Source of the DNA: Clostridia bacterium
GTDB taxonomy: Bacteria; Bacillota; Clostridia; Christensenellales; UBA3700
Reading direction: 5' to 3'
Assembly: GCA_900772745.1 (NCBI GenBank)
Contig: CAAGRV010000093.1
Span: 1-6,803 of the forward strand
DNA: 6,803 bases
In this document: positions 6,760-6,803 of the stretch, piece after piece
Layout of the letters: every line of letters starts with the position of its first letter
How positions within the stretch are numbered: position 1 is the first letter of the stretch
The notes under the pieces: generated by a model
What the model was told of the DNA's origin: nothing
Database searches by the model: none
Seen by the model: only the letters and a program-made list of their open reading frames with translations
Made by a program: the position numbers and the translations under genes

Positions 6760-6803
6760 AATTGCCTACCGGTTTCAATATTTCGGGATGGGTTGCCGCA
6801 TAA
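6722..6803 (-). other. Window-edge segment with a second open minus-strand frame of different character
   Basis: From the window edge the minus strand has a different open frame of 26 codons (6802-6725) that runs into TAG at 6724-6722. Its translation (for example HPEILKPVGNYAFTAMQYDT) looks like a natural protein segment. It uses codons such as CCC, CCG, ACG and GCG more than the upstream genes seem to. It breaks off where the Lys-rich frame takes over. Either one gene has been frameshifted near 6720-6730, or two unrelated sequences meet there. I do not recognise the family. Confidence 0.25.

Noticed and set aside
6754..6767. Small hairpin AGGCA-TAAT-TGCCT near the window end
   Set aside because: Only five base pairs, no T-tract and a single copy. 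It shares a few bases with the operon terminator but is too short to interpret.
6695..6803. Plus-strand frame from ATG 6695 open to the window edge
   Set aside because: No ribosome binding site, T-rich DNA before it, and it is antisense to two protein-like minus-strand frames. It is best read as a shadow.
1..6803. CRISPR arrays, tRNA/rRNA genes, insertion sequences, inteins, toxin-antitoxin or defence genes
   Set aside because: I looked for regular repeats, transposase-like frames and insertions inside the conserved subunits and found none. The A and B subunits are continuous and of normal length.

Overview
The window carries most of a bacterial V/A-type (rotary) ATPase operon, all on the + strand, in the order E-C-F-A-B-D. 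It is followed by a separate lipoprotein gene, and then by the 3' end of something encoded on the opposite strand. Subunit order, subunit lengths and residue numbering all resemble the Enterococcus hirae ntp type: in A the Walker-A lysine falls at 238, the GER glutamate at 261 and the Walker-B aspartate at 329, and in B the arginine finger falls at 350. Moderately AT-rich DNA, strong AAGGAG-type ribosome binding sites, standard stop codons and a very compact operon suggest an anaerobic Gram-positive-type bacterium such as a gut clostridial lineage. That taxonomic placement is inference; no marker gene in the window settles it.

Layout. Positions 2-580: peripheral-stalk subunit E, lacking only its first few codons. 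582-1568: subunit C. 1561-1884: subunit F, overlapping C by 8 nt. 1887-3647: catalytic subunit A. 3658-5037: regulatory subunit B. 5040-5678: central-shaft subunit D. Gaps within the operon are at most 10 nt, so the six genes are almost certainly one translationally coupled transcript. A short intrinsic terminator at 5686-5708 lies directly after D. The intergenic region 5679-5852 holds that terminator and probably a promoter. 5853-6554 encodes a secreted lipoprotein of a family I do not recognise. A strong hairpin with A- and T-tracts (6586-6628) separates it from a convergent minus-strand reading frame ending at 6631.

How the genes work together. A3B3 is the ATP-hydrolysing or synthesising head. 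D and F form the rotating shaft, C is the funnel-shaped socket between shaft and membrane ring, and E, with a G/H partner not seen here, is the peripheral stalk. The membrane subunits I (a-type) and K (c-ring), and the G/H subunit, would be expected upstream of position 1. The window therefore cannot show whether the enzyme moves Na+ or H+, or in which direction.

Most of the window is a conserved, well-known machine, and I find no convincing new system. The two places worth a second look are the unrecognised lipoprotein and the last ~80 nt. There the reading frames break in a way that suggests a frameshift, a decayed gene or an assembly junction.
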